Shown: positions 37,958-46,714 of the stretch, piece after piece
How positions within the stretch are numbered: the stretch's first letter is position 1
How the letters are laid out: each line of letters opens with the position of its first letter
Assembly: GCF_000172415.1 (NCBI RefSeq)
Contig: NZ_ABLD01000022.1
Span: 1-64,000, forward strand
DNA length: 64,000 nucleotides
From: Paraburkholderia graminis C4D1M
GTDB taxonomy: Bacteria > Pseudomonadota > Gammaproteobacteria > Burkholderiales > Burkholderiaceae
Reading direction: 5' to 3'
Notes under the pieces: generated by a model
Database searches by the model: none
Told to the model about the DNA's origin: nothing
Seen by the model: the letters and a program-made list of their open reading frames with translations, nothing else
Translations under genes and position numbers: made by a program

Positions 37958-39280
37958 TTACGGATAGAAAATCTGTACGCGGAAATTCGACGCGACCGCG
38001 TTGCCCGTATCGAGGCGCACGATCATGGTTTGCGTCATGTGCGGCGGCAGGCCGGCTGCGATCGGCGTGCCCGGCGCCACGTAGTCTTGCGGAAACAGCA
38101 CGCGGCGCAGCGCGATGTTGTTCTGGTCGTCGAGCAGCGTGAGTTCGATCGCCGGGTAGGCGAGCGCGACGTTAAAGCGGTTGCGCAGCGGCATGCGCAA
38201 CTCGAGCTTATGCGGCCCGTCGACTTGCCGCAGATCGGACGGCTCGACCTGCAGACCGTCGATGTCGTGCGGCGCCGTGACCTGGCAACCGAGTTGCGCG
38301 CATACCTTCGTGTACAGCGCCTGGCTGCGCGGCATATAGACGAGCACCGTTTCGCGTTGCCACCATGCGAGCTGCGCCAGCAACGCGATGACGAGCAGTC
38401 CCGCCGCCACCGATCCGCCGATGATCCACGCAAGGCGGCGCGGCTCTGCAGGGCGGGTTTCCCGCACCACCGGGAACGGATCGGCGTCGTCGTTGACCGG
38501 CTGCACGGAGAACGGCTCGCCGTCCGGCGTGGCTGCCGCGCGTGCCGGGCCGCGCAGATCGAGATCGTCGTCGAAATGCGGGTGCGGATGCGTTGTGCCG
38601 AGGCCGGCCGCGCCTACGCCGGTCGTGCCGAAATGCGGTTCGTTGTCGGGGAATCCGTGGAAACTTGCCGACTCGTTCAGCACCGGTTCGTCGGGCTCGG
38701 AGCCGGGAGCGCGCTCTGTCTTATGCCAGACGCGCGGTGCTTCGTCGGCGGGCGGCTGCGTTGCTGGTTCGTTTGCCGGTTCGCTTGCCGGTTCCGTGTC
38801 ATACGCGAACGGTTCGAGCGGTGCGTCCGCGAGCAGCGGTTCGTGATCGGCTGCAGCCGTCGGCGCGCTGCCTGCGGGCAAGCGCGGTTCCTTCGGCGCA
38901 GCACCCACTGCATCCGTTGCACCCGCTGCCGCCGATGGACCTGCGCCCACGTAGCGCGGCTGCGCCGAGACGTTCTCTGCGTTGTGCCTGAGGCGTTCCT
39001 CGAAGAGCGGCGTGGGTCTCGGCGCCCACGGGTCCCACGCTGAGGGGCTGAAATCCGCGCCGCTCGGGCGCACGCCCGCAAGCGCCTCCATGGCCGCGGC
39101 TGCGGAGACCTGTCTTGCAGTGGAGAAGTCGCCCGCTTCGCTGATGTCGTAGAGGCTGCCGGATGCATCGAATACTTCGTGGCACTGCCCACAGCGCACG
39201 AGCCCGCGACGCAGCGCGAGCTGCGCCGGTTGCAGGCGGAAAACGGTTTCGCAGAAGGGGCAGCGCGTTGCCAGAAGCAT
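37958..39280 (-). CDS. Zinc-ribbon and DUF3426 domain membrane protein
   Basis: A 440-residue protein with three parts. The N-terminal MJ0042-type zinc ribbon CPFCETVFRL...VRCGQCHEVFD spans about 7-40. A ~240-residue Pro/Glu/Ala-rich segment that looks disordered follows. A single transmembrane helix at about 288-308 (LAWIIGGSVAAGLLVIALLA) then leads to a DUF3426 beta domain (VYMPRSQALYTKVCAQLGCQ, ELTLLDDQNNIALRRVLFPQ). Function is unknown. It is conserved directly downstream of prmA in Burkholderiales; the context suggests a link to translation or envelope regulation, but that is inference. Confidence 0.88.
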   Translation of the reverse strand: MLLATRCPFCETVFRLQPAQLALRRGLVRCGQCHEVFDASGSLYDISEAGDFSTARQVSAAAAMEALAGVRPSGADFSPSAWDPWAPRPTPLFEERLRHNAENVSAQPRYVGAGPSAAAGATDAVGAAPKEPRLPAGSAPTAAADHEPLLADAPLEPFAYDTEPASEPANEPATQPPADEAPRVWHKTERAPGSEPDEPVLNESASFHGFPDNEPHFGTTGVGAAGLGTTHPHPHFDDDLDLRGPARAAATPDGEPFSVQPVNDDADPFPVVRETRPAEPRRLAWIIGGSVAAGLLVIALLAQLAWWQRETVLVYMPRSQALYTKVCAQLGCQVTAPHDIDGLQVEPSDLRQVDGPHKLELRMPLRNRFNVALAYPAIELTLLDDQNNIALRRVLFPQDYVAPGTPIAAGLPPHMTQTMIVRLDTGNAVASNFRVQIFYP

Positions 39281-39328
39281 AGTGAGCCGGTTAGCCAGGA
39301 GGCCGTTGGTTGGACAATGCGCCTTATT

Positions 39329-40231
39329 CTAATGGCTTTCGCGACGCGTTCCCGTTAAGCATACCCAGCCTTCGTGTTCGCGCCATACGCCGATGTCGAT
39401 CCACCGCGCGTACACCTGCGCGACTTCGTCGGCCTGGCGCGCCAGGATGCCGGACAATGCGATCCGTCCACCGGGTTTGACCTTCGACGACAGCATCGAC
39501 GCCATCAGCTTGAGCGGATTGGACAGGATATTGGCGACCACAATCTCGAATTCACCGGTCGGACATTCGTCGGGTAAGCCGTAGGTGACTTCAGCGCGGT
39601 TGCGCTCGCTGTTGTGACGCGCCGACTCGACCGCTTGCGGGTCGATATCGATGCCGTACACCGGATTCGCGCCGCACTTTTTGGCGAGAATCGCGAGGAT
39701 GCCGGAGCCGCATCCGTAGTCGAGCACGGACTGTCCGGGCTTCACCGATTGCTCCAGCCATTCCATGCACAAACGCGTGGTCGGATGGCTGCCCGTGCCG
39801 AACGCAAGGCCCGGATCGAGTTCGAGTATCAGCGCGTTCGGGTCCGGCGCGTCGTGCCACGACGGCACGACCCAGATCCGCTCGCCAATCGGAATCGGAT
39901 CGAATTGCGACTGCGTGAGCCGCACCCAGTCCTGTTCCTCGACTTCACGCACGGTGAAAGGCGGCGCTGCGGCGAGACCGATTTCATTCGATGCCGCCGC
40001 GAGCAGCACCGCGGGATCATGCTCTTGCGCAAGCAGCGCGATCACGCGCGAATGCTGCCATGCGGTGCGGTCGGGCGTGAGACCGGGCTCGCCGAAGAGC
40101 GGCTGCTCATCGGGCGTGTCGGCGTCCGCATCTTCCACGGACACCGACAGCGCGCCCAACTCGAGCAGCGCGTCGGACAATTCCTCCGCGTGCTCGCGTG
40201 CCAGTTCGGCGACCAGTTCCCGGTAACTCAT
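39329..40231 (-). CDS. prmA: Ribosomal protein L11 methyltransferase
   Basis: Trimethylates ribosomal protein L11. The 300-residue product has the small N-terminal L11-recognition domain (MSYRELVAELAREHAEELSD). A class I SAM-dependent methyltransferase domain follows, with motif I SVLDYGCGSGILAILAKKCG, YGIDIDPQAVESARHNSERN and the catalytic-region NILSNPLKLMA. It lies 3 bases downstream of accC, a widely conserved linkage. Confidence 0.96.
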   Translation of the reverse strand: MSYRELVAELAREHAEELSDALLELGALSVSVEDADADTPDEQPLFGEPGLTPDRTAWQHSRVIALLAQEHDPAVLLAAASNEIGLAAAPPFTVREVEEQDWVRLTQSQFDPIPIGERIWVVPSWHDAPDPNALILELDPGLAFGTGSHPTTRLCMEWLEQSVKPGQSVLDYGCGSGILAILAKKCGANPVYGIDIDPQAVESARHNSERNRAEVTYGLPDECPTGEFEIVVANILSNPLKLMASMLSSKVKPGGRIALSGILARQADEVAQVYARWIDIGVWREHEGWVCLTGTRRESH

Positions 40232-40234
40232 GAC

Positions 40235-41602
40235 TTACGCTTCTTCCGGCGCGGCCTGCTGCTTCGCGGCCAACCGGTTCTCGAGGTAGTGAATGCTCGT
40301 GCCGCCTTCGACGAACTTCGCGTCGAGCATCAACTCGCGATGCAACGGGATGTTCGTCTGAATGCCTTCCACGACCATTTCCGACAGCGCGATGCGCATC
40401 CGCTTGATCGCCTGCTCGCGCGTCGCGCCGTAAGCGATCAGCTTGCCGATCATCGAATCATAGTTCGGCGGCACGAAATAGCCATTGTAAGCATGCGAAT
40501 CGACGCGGATGCCGGGACCGCCCGGCATGTGCCACGACGTCAAACGTCCCGGCGACGGAATGAACTTGAACGGGTCTTCGGCGTTGATCCGGCATTCGAT
40601 CGCGTGACCCTTGAAGACGATGTCGCGCTGACGGAACGCGAGCTTCTCGCCGGCCGCGATGCGGATCTGTTCCTGCACGATGTCGACGCCCGTGATCAGT
40701 TCCGTCACCGGGTGTTCGACCTGCACGCGCGTGTTCATTTCGATGAAGTAGAACTCGCCGTTTTCGTACAGGAACTCGAACGTACCCGCGCCAAGATAGC
40801 CCATCTTCTTGCAGGCGTCGGCGCAACGATCGCCGATCCGGTCGATCAGACGGCGCGCGATGCCCGGCGCCGGCGCTTCCTCGATCACCTTCTGGTGACG
40901 GCGCTGCATCGAGCAGTCACGCTCGCCGAGCCAGACCGCGTTCTTGAACGAATCGGACAGCACCTGAATTTCGATGTGCCGCGGGTTCTCCAGGAATTTC
41001 TCCATGTAGACCTGCGGGTTGCCAAACGCGCGGCCGGCTTCTTCGCGCGTCATGTTGACCGCGTTGACGAGCGCCGCTTCCGTGTGCACCACGCGCATGC
41101 CGCGGCCGCCGCCGCCGCCCGCCGCCTTGATGATGACCGGATAGCCGACCTGGCGCGCAATTTTCACGATCTCTTTCGGATCTTCGGGCAACGCGCCTTC
41201 CGAACCCGGCACGCAGGGCACGCCGGTTTTGATCATCGTTTGCTTGGCGGTCACCTTGTCGCCCATCATCCGGATCGTTTCCGGGCGCGGGCCGATGAAG
41301 GTGAAGCCGGACTGCTCGACACGCTCGGCGAAGTCGGCGTTCTCCGACAGGAAGCCGTAGCCGGGGTGGATCGCTTCGGCGTCCGTGACTTCCGCCGCGC
41401 TGATCAGCGCGGGCATGTTCAGATAGCTGAGATTCGAGGGCGCCGGGCCGATGCAGACCGCCTCGTCCGCGAGCTTCACGTACTTGGCTTCCTTGTCGGC
41501 TTCCGAATAGACGACGACCGTCTTGACGCCGAGTTCGCGGCAGGCGCGCTGGATACGAAGCGCGATCTCGCCGCGATTGGCAATGAGGATTTTTTCAAAC
41601 AT
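40235..41602 (-). CDS. accC: Acetyl-CoA carboxylase, biotin carboxylase subunit
   Basis: ATP-dependent carboxylation of biotin on AccB, the first half-reaction of malonyl-CoA synthesis. ATG 41602 gives 455 residues beginning MFEKILIANRGEIALRIQRA; a codon six upstream is not conserved. The ATP-grasp glycine loop IIKAAGGGGGRGMRVV, KFLENPRHIEIQVL and the catalytic EMNTRVQVEHPVTE are intact. It is separated from accB by 164 bases, longer than usual but without any other gene. Confidence 0.98.
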   Translation of the reverse strand: MFEKILIANRGEIALRIQRACRELGVKTVVVYSEADKEAKYVKLADEAVCIGPAPSNLSYLNMPALISAAEVTDAEAIHPGYGFLSENADFAERVEQSGFTFIGPRPETIRMMGDKVTAKQTMIKTGVPCVPGSEGALPEDPKEIVKIARQVGYPVIIKAAGGGGGRGMRVVHTEAALVNAVNMTREEAGRAFGNPQVYMEKFLENPRHIEIQVLSDSFKNAVWLGERDCSMQRRHQKVIEEAPAPGIARRLIDRIGDRCADACKKMGYLGAGTFEFLYENGEFYFIEMNTRVQVEHPVTELITGVDIVQEQIRIAAGEKLAFRQRDIVFKGHAIECRINAEDPFKFIPSPGRLTSWHMPGGPGIRVDSHAYNGYFVPPNYDSMIGKLIAYGATREQAIKRMRIALSEMVVEGIQTNIPLHRELMLDAKFVEGGTSIHYLENRLAAKQQAAPEEA

Positions 41603-41766
41603 AGCGGGTTTTCGACTCATCAGTGGGCGCCGGGTTGTTCACAACACCGGCTGCCTCAGAAGATCGGATGCGCGCCGTGCCCAACGGGCGCCAGTAACGC
41701 AAGGGGCACAGCGAGCGCAACGGCATGCGCGCGGCAAGGCGCGGGTGCGCCGCCGCGGTGAGCCAC

Positions 41767-42246
41767 TTAGCCGACCACGAACAGCGGCTGGCCGTATTCC
41801 ACCGCCTGACCGTTTTCGACGAGGATTTCCTTCACGACGCCGGACTTGTCCGACTCGATTTCGTTGAGCAGCTTCATCGCTTCGATGATGCAGATCGTCT
41901 GGCCTTCCTTGACCGTATCGCCGACCTGGACGAACGGCTCGGCGCCCGGCGACGGCGCACGATAGAACGTGCCGACCATCGGCGACGTCACGACGTGGCC
42001 CTGCGGAGCGGCTGCCGCCGGCGTCGCCGGAGCGCCTGCCGCGGCGCCTGCGGCCGGAGCTTCGCCGCCGTTGGCCGGCGCACCCTGCGCGAACTGCTGC
42101 GGCGCGTACGAAGGGGACTGTTGCACGTAAACCGGCGGCGCATTCTTGACGATGCGCACCTTGCCTTCGCCCTCGGTCACTTCGAGTTCGGAGATGCCGG
42201 ACTCCGAGACCAGGTCGATCAGAGTTTTCAGTTTACGTAGATCCAT
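41767..42246 (-). CDS. accB: Acetyl-CoA carboxylase biotin carboxyl carrier protein
   Basis: Carries the biotin that shuttles between AccC and the AccAD transferase. The 159-residue product has an N-terminal dimerisation segment MDLRKLKTLIDLVSESGISE, an Ala/Pro/Gly-rich hinge at about 40-85 and the biotinyl domain with IEAMKLLNEIE. Lys about 125 is the biotinylated residue, and the protruding thumb FYRAPSPGAEPFVQVGD is present. Part of aroQ-accB-accC-prmA. Confidence 0.98.
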   Translation of the reverse strand: MDLRKLKTLIDLVSESGISELEVTEGEGKVRIVKNAPPVYVQQSPSYAPQQFAQGAPANGGEAPAAGAAAGAPATPAAAAPQGHVVTSPMVGTFYRAPSPGAEPFVQVGDTVKEGQTICIIEAMKLLNEIESDKSGVVKEILVENGQAVEYGQPLFVVG

Positions 42247-42317
42247 CAGGAAGCCCCTTTCAATGCGTGGAAGTGCCGGCGCGTGGGCGGCCGGCGCAAA
42301 TTAGACGTGTTGTTGAT

Positions 42318-42773
42318 TCAGCCGCGCGACGAACCGGCCGCCAGCCGGTCGAGCGCGAATTCGAGCGCGTATAGATAGCCCTTCCAGCCGAGACCGCAGA
42401 TCACCCCTTCGGCCTGGTCGGAAAAATACGAGTGGTGCCTGAACGGCTCGCGGCGATGCACGTTCGACAGGTGAATCTCGACGAACGGAATACCGACGCC
42501 CGCCAGCGCGTCGCGAATCGCCACGCTGGTGTGCGTGTACGCGGCGGGATTGATCAGAATGAAATCGGTCTTTTCGGTGCGCGCGGACTGGATGCGATCC
42601 ACGAGCGCGCCTTCGTGGTTGCTCTGGAACGACGCCAGTTCAACCCCGGCGTCCGCTGCGCGATCGGCGAGCGCCTGATCGATCTGCGGGAGCGTCACGC
42701 GGCCATAAACCTCGGGTTCCCGTGTGCCGAGAAGATTGAGGTTGGGGCCGTGCAGTACCAGCAGTCGCGTCAT
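42318..42773 (-). CDS. aroQ: 3-dehydroquinate dehydratase, type II
   Basis: Dehydrates 3-dehydroquinate in the shikimate pathway. The 151-residue product has the class II signature MTRLLVLHGPNLNLLGTREP, the catalytic Tyr in EVYGRVTLPQ and Arg/His-bearing segments FQSNHEGALVDRI and EIHLSNVHRREPFRHHSYFS. Upstream of accB, as in many proteobacteria. Its pathway partner aroE is also in this window, at 48832. Confidence 0.97.
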   Translation of the reverse strand: MTRLLVLHGPNLNLLGTREPEVYGRVTLPQIDQALADRAADAGVELASFQSNHEGALVDRIQSARTEKTDFILINPAAYTHTSVAIRDALAGVGIPFVEIHLSNVHRREPFRHHSYFSDQAEGVICGLGWKGYLYALEFALDRLAAGSSRG

Positions 42774-42967
42774 GGTCGCTTCTTTTTCCGTGGAATTGGG
42801 CGCACTTTAGCGCTGATTAGAGAAACTTGTCTAGTTTCCTGCACGGACGGCGCGTTGTGAGCGCTCTTTTGACGGCTGCGCGGCGGTTCAACTTCTCCCA
42901 ATTCCGCGCGATTTCCGCGTAACTTCGCGCCTTTCCGCCGCAAACGGATGTCAAAAGATTAGGAAAT

Positions 42968-43540
42968 TTACAGCGAGTCGAGCGTCTGTTTCAGCGCTTT
43001 TGGATCGATCTGGCCTAATTTTGTCGCGCGAATGTTGCCGTTGGCGTCGATGACTACGGTGAATGGCAGCCCGCCCGCCGTATTGCCGAAGGCCCGCGCG
43101 AGGTCGGCGCCGCCAAAGCCCGTCACGTAGACTGGATAGGCGACTTGCACCTTTTGCAGGAATGTCTGGACGTTTTTCTCCGAATCCACGCCAAGTCCGA
43201 CGAACTGGATGCCTTTGCCCGCGTAGTCGCGCTGAAGTTGCGACAGCGCCGGCATTTCCTCGACGCAGGGGCCGCACCATGACGCCCAGAAGTTGACGAC
43301 AATTGGCCGGCCCTTCAGCGCAGTTAGCGATTCGGGCTTGCCGTCGGCTGTCTTGACCGGCATCGCCCAAAACTGCGCCACGGCGCTTTCTTTTGACGCG
43401 GGCTGCGCTGTCTGCGCCACATCGCTCACGCCATCGCCCTCGTGGTGGCGGCCGTTCAGCCAGTGATTGGCCGCGACGCCGCTCGCGGCCGCGATCACGG
43501 CGACGAAAACGCCGAAGAGAATCCGTCTGGTGTTCATCAT
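42968..43540 (-). CDS. TlpA/ResA-like membrane-anchored thioredoxin
   Basis: A 190-residue periplasmic thiol-disulfide reductase. The N-terminal signal anchor ILFGVFVAVIAAASGVAA precedes a linker and a thioredoxin fold with active site NFWASWCGPCVEEMP. GLPFTVVIDANGNIRATKLG holds the conserved cis-Pro. Proteins of this type keep apocytochrome c cysteines or other exported thiols reduced, but the partner is not identifiable here. Two adjacent ATGs (43540, 43537) are possible starts. It lies 6 bases after the nucleotidyltransferase-like gene. Confidence 0.9.
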   Translation of the reverse strand: MMNTRRILFGVFVAVIAAASGVAANHWLNGRHHEGDGVSDVAQTAQPASKESAVAQFWAMPVKTADGKPESLTALKGRPIVVNFWASWCGPCVEEMPALSQLQRDYAGKGIQFVGLGVDSEKNVQTFLQKVQVAYPVYVTGFGGADLARAFGNTAGGLPFTVVIDANGNIRATKLGQIDPKALKQTLDSL

Positions 43541-43546
43541 GCGTGT

Positions 43547-44200
43547 CTAGTTGGTGGAAGGTGCGACGCCGCCGCCGTCGAGCAGCAATTGAACCGCCTG
43601 CAGATTCGCGCGCGCCGTGCGTCCGCGCGCGTCGGCCTTGACCGCGCCGCGCAGGTCGTCTGATTGGTAAAGGGCGACGTGAACCCCGACGGGTTCGGCG
43701 TCGCGTCCTTCGCTCGCCGACCGCCACAGGAAGCTCAGCGTCTCGACGTAGCCGCGCCCGGCGAAATGGCGCGTCTCCGAAACGTCGTACTGAATGTTCG
43801 CGTTCAGAAAGTAGATGGCGACTTCCTTCGGGTCGTCGCAGAACAACTGAAGGTGAATGTCGGAATGCTCGCCGGCCGTGCCGCCGAGCACGGCGCCCGT
43901 CAGGTACGGATTGAACGGCGCGAGCCGCTCCATCCATTCGACCGCGATACGCCGCAGGCGCCGCAACAGCGCCGGCTGACTGTCGCCCTGGAAGAGCGAC
44001 TGGTATTCGCGGATTTCTTCCTCGATCTGGTCGTTATCCGGCAGCCATTCGCCGGCGACGCGGCTTTCCCCGACCACCTGCCGGGCCGCTTTGCGCTTGG
44101 CCGTTGCGTAGTCGAGGCCGTCTTCCGCAATCAGGCGCGCGGCCGCGACCGCGATTTCCTCGCGCACGCGCTGCGGATCAAAATGTGATTTGCGAACCAT
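43547..44200 (-). CDS. Uncharacterised conserved protein with a nucleotidyltransferase-like motif
   Basis: A 217-residue cytoplasmic protein I recall being annotated (probably by mistake) as UDP-N-acetylmuramate-alanine ligase in relatives; it lacks any Mur ligase P-loop. It begins MVRKSHFDPQRVREEIAVAA with a helical N-terminal half. NPYLTGAVLGGTAGEHSDIH then resembles the G-S/T-x-A-x-G-x-x-S-D-I/L-D core of minimal nucleotidyltransferases. However, the last residue is His rather than a second catalytic Asp, followed by LQLFCDD. Function is unknown. It is coupled to the TlpA-like gene and divergent from mpl. Fold assignment is my inference. Confidence 0.72.
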   Translation of the reverse strand: MVRKSHFDPQRVREEIAVAAARLIAEDGLDYATAKRKAARQVVGESRVAGEWLPDNDQIEEEIREYQSLFQGDSQPALLRRLRRIAVEWMERLAPFNPYLTGAVLGGTAGEHSDIHLQLFCDDPKEVAIYFLNANIQYDVSETRHFAGRGYVETLSFLWRSASEGRDAEPVGVHVALYQSDDLRGAVKADARGRTARANLQAVQLLLDGGGVAPSTN

Positions 44201-44394
44201 TCGTCCATCATACTAGAGATTGATGACAGCCCTTTCCGGCGGCCCGGACCGCTGTGGGCGCGTGCCAGGGGCGTGCCGGGGCGGGCGAGCGCGCTTAGGT
44301 CTTCGGGAGGCGTCGGTTACAATAGCGACCTTTGTGGGCAGCCGTTTCGGCTGCTCCCCATCTCACGTCCCTCGCAGCAAAGCGCCGGCCGCCC

Positions 44395-44462
44395 GGCGTT
44401 TTTCTGGCCCCCTCGGGGTCGGGCGCCAAGCGCCGGGTGAGGGGCCTTCCAGGAAAAACGCC
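44395..44462 (+). other. Long nested hairpin in the mpl leader
   Basis: Three concentric stems: outer GGCGTTTTTC (44395-44404) with GAAAAACGCC (44453-44462), middle GGCCCCCTC (44406-44414) with GAGGGGCC (44439-44446), and inner GGCGC/GCGCC (44422-44426 and 44430-44434) around CAA. It ends 19 bases before the mpl start. Confidence 0.6.
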
Positions 44463-44481
44463 CGCGCGGCACGACAGGCTT

Positions 44482-45876
44482 ATGCACATCCACATCCTCG
44501 GTATCTGCGGCACGTTCATGGGCGGTCTCGCGGTCCTCGCGCGCGGCGCGGGCCACACGGTGACGGGCTGCGACGCCGGCGTCTATCCGCCCATGAGCAC
44601 GCAGCTCGAGGCGCAAGGCATCCGGCTGATCGAGGGCTACGACGCGGAGCAGTTGAACGGCCTGAACGCCGACCTGTTCGTGATCGGCAATGTGGTCACG
44701 CGCGGCAATCCGTTGATGGAAGCGATTCTCGACCGCGGCCTGCCGTATGTGTCGGGCCCGCAATGGCTCGGCGAACACGTGCTGAACGGCAAATGGGTGC
44801 TCGCCGTGGCCGGCACGCACGGCAAGACGACGACCACGTCCATGCTGACCTGGCTGCTGGAAGACGCCGGTCTGAACCCCGGCTTTCTGATCGGCGGCGT
44901 GCCGCTCAATTTCGGCGTGTCCGCGCGGCTCACGGATTCGAGCTTCTTCGTGATCGAGGCGGACGAATACGACACCGCCTTCTTCGACAAGCGCTCGAAG
45001 TTCGTCCACTACCGGCCGAAAACGGCCGTGCTGAACAACCTCGAGTTCGATCACGCCGACATCTTCCCGGATCTCGCCGCCATCGAGACGCAGTTCCACC
45101 ATCTGATCCGCACCGTGCCGCGCATTGGCCGCGTCGTGACGAACGGTCGCGAAGACGCGCTGGAGCGCGTGCTGACGCGCGGCTGCTGGAGCGAAGTGGA
45201 GCGCTTCGGCGTGCAGGGCGGCTGGGAAACGCTGCCCGCGGAAGACGGCGTGCCCGTCGACGAACGCTTTGCCGTGTATCACAACGCCGAGCGTGTGGGC
45301 GTGGTCGAGTGGCAGGTGCAGGGCGAACATAACCGGATGAACGCGCTCGCCGCGATCGCCGCCGCGCGCCATGTCGGCGTGCCGCCGGCGCAGGCGGCGA
45401 AGTCGCTGGCGAGCTTTCGCAACGTGAAGCGGCGCATGGAAGTGCGCGGCAGCGTGGACGGCGTAACCGTCTACGACGACTTCGCTCATCATCCGACCGC
45501 GATCGAAACGACCGTGGCGGGCCTGCGCGCACGCGTGGGCCGCGACAACACGCGCATTCTCGCGGTGCTCGAGCCGCGCTCGAACACGATGAAGCTCGGC
45601 GTGATGAAAGCGCAATTGCCCGCCAGTCTCGCCGACGCCGATCTGGTGTTCGGCTACGGCGCGCCGAGCGGCCGCGACGCGCTCGGCTGGAACCTGGGCG
45701 AAGCACTCGCGCCGCTCGGCGCCAACGCGCAAGCCTTCGACAATCTCGACGCGCTCGTCAAAGCGGTAGTGCATGCGGCGCGCCCCGGCGACCAAATCCT
45801 GGTGATGAGCAACGGCGGCTTCGGCGGCGTGCATCAGAAACTGCTCGACGCCCTTTCCGCGCGAGGCGCCACGTGA
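44482..45876 (+). CDS. mpl: UDP-N-acetylmuramate:L-Ala-gamma-D-Glu-meso-DAP ligase
   Basis: A Mur-ligase-family recycling enzyme that joins the salvaged tripeptide directly to UDP-MurNAc. ATG 44482 (MHIHILGICGTFMGGLAVLA) gives 464 residues. The N-terminal Rossmann-like domain, P-loop AGTHGKTTTTSM (about 110-121), VIEADEYDTAFFDKRSKFVH, LNNLEFDHADIF and the C-terminal VYDDFAHHPTAIETT with LEPRSNTMKLG are diagnostic of Mpl rather than MurC. It works in the same recycling pathway as AmpD (28377). Confidence 0.96.
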   Translation: MHIHILGICGTFMGGLAVLARGAGHTVTGCDAGVYPPMSTQLEAQGIRLIEGYDAEQLNGLNADLFVIGNVVTRGNPLMEAILDRGLPYVSGPQWLGEHVLNGKWVLAVAGTHGKTTTTSMLTWLLEDAGLNPGFLIGGVPLNFGVSARLTDSSFFVIEADEYDTAFFDKRSKFVHYRPKTAVLNNLEFDHADIFPDLAAIETQFHHLIRTVPRIGRVVTNGREDALERVLTRGCWSEVERFGVQGGWETLPAEDGVPVDERFAVYHNAERVGVVEWQVQGEHNRMNALAAIAAARHVGVPPAQAAKSLASFRNVKRRMEVRGSVDGVTVYDDFAHHPTAIETTVAGLRARVGRDNTRILAVLEPRSNTMKLGVMKAQLPASLADADLVFGYGAPSGRDALGWNLGEALAPLGANAQAFDNLDALVKAVVHAARPGDQILVMSNGGFGGVHQKLLDALSARGAT

Positions 45877-46475
45877 TCCTTTATCTGCACGGCTTCCGCT
45901 CGTCGCCGAATTCGTTCAAGGCGCGCCTGCTGGCGGCGCGCCTTGTCGAACTGGGTCGCAGCGACGAATGGTGCTGCCCGATGCTGCCGGTTTCACCCTC
46001 CGAGACGATTGCGCTCGCGGAGTCGCTAGTGGCCGCTGCCGGCACGCAGCGCGTGACCGTGATCGGCAGTTCGCTCGGCGGCTACTTCGCCACGTATCTG
46101 GCGGAAAAGCACGGCTGGCCGGCCGTGCTGCTGAACCCGGCGGTCGTGCCGCAACGCGACCTGAGCGCCTATCTCGGCGAGCAGCCGTTGTGGCATGGCG
46201 GCGGCAGCATCGTCGTCGAGCCACATCATCTTGACGAATTGCGGGCGCTGAGTGTGACGTCCATCACGCGCCCCGAACGTTATTATTTGCTGGCCGCGAC
46301 CGGCGACGAAGTGCTCGACTACCGCGAAATGCTCGCGCACTATCCGGGCGCGCGCACGACGCTGATCGAGGGCAGCGACCACGCGATCAGCGAGTTCGCC
46401 GATTATGTCGACGACGTACTGGCGTTTTGCGACGCCGAAGACGTCGAGCCGCCTGCGCCGCGCGAAGCAGCTTGA
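45873..46475 (+). CDS. YqiA/UPF0227-type alpha/beta-hydrolase esterase
   Basis: A 200-residue small esterase of the YqiA/YcfP (UPF0227) type. MILYLHGFRSSPNSFKARLL holds the oxyanion-hole HGF motif, VIGSSLGGYFATYLAEKHG holds the nucleophile Ser in G-x-S-x-G, and the Asp and His are in ATGDEVLDY and EGSDHAISEF. The physiological ester is unknown. The start is GTG 45873, overlapping the mpl stop (GTGA), so the genes are coupled. Confidence 0.9.
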   Translation: MILYLHGFRSSPNSFKARLLAARLVELGRSDEWCCPMLPVSPSETIALAESLVAAAGTQRVTVIGSSLGGYFATYLAEKHGWPAVLLNPAVVPQRDLSAYLGEQPLWHGGGSIVVEPHHLDELRALSVTSITRPERYYLLAATGDEVLDYREMLAHYPGARTTLIEGSDHAISEFADYVDDVLAFCDAEDVEPPAPREAA

Positions 46476-46714
46476 GCAATAGCCGGACTTAACCAGAGTT
46501 AGCCAGACATAGCGAACGCCTGGCCGGGTCGAAGCCGAACGTAGCCGGCGCGATCCAGAAAGCGGACCGCGCGGCAGCAGAAGCGCTGCCCGCCATCAGA
46601 TTCATGCCGCACAGATTCATGCCGCATGCGCGCCTCGCGCGCGGCGGACCCACCATCACGAACACGTTGCCGTGCCGCGCACGCCGGCGGATGCAAGTCA
46701 GACGAGAGTATTGA

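Noticed and set aside
43547..44200. Assignment as a second UDP-N-acetylmuramate ligase
   Set aside because: No Mur ligase P-loop or substrate motifs are present; the real Mur-type ligase is mpl on the opposite strand.
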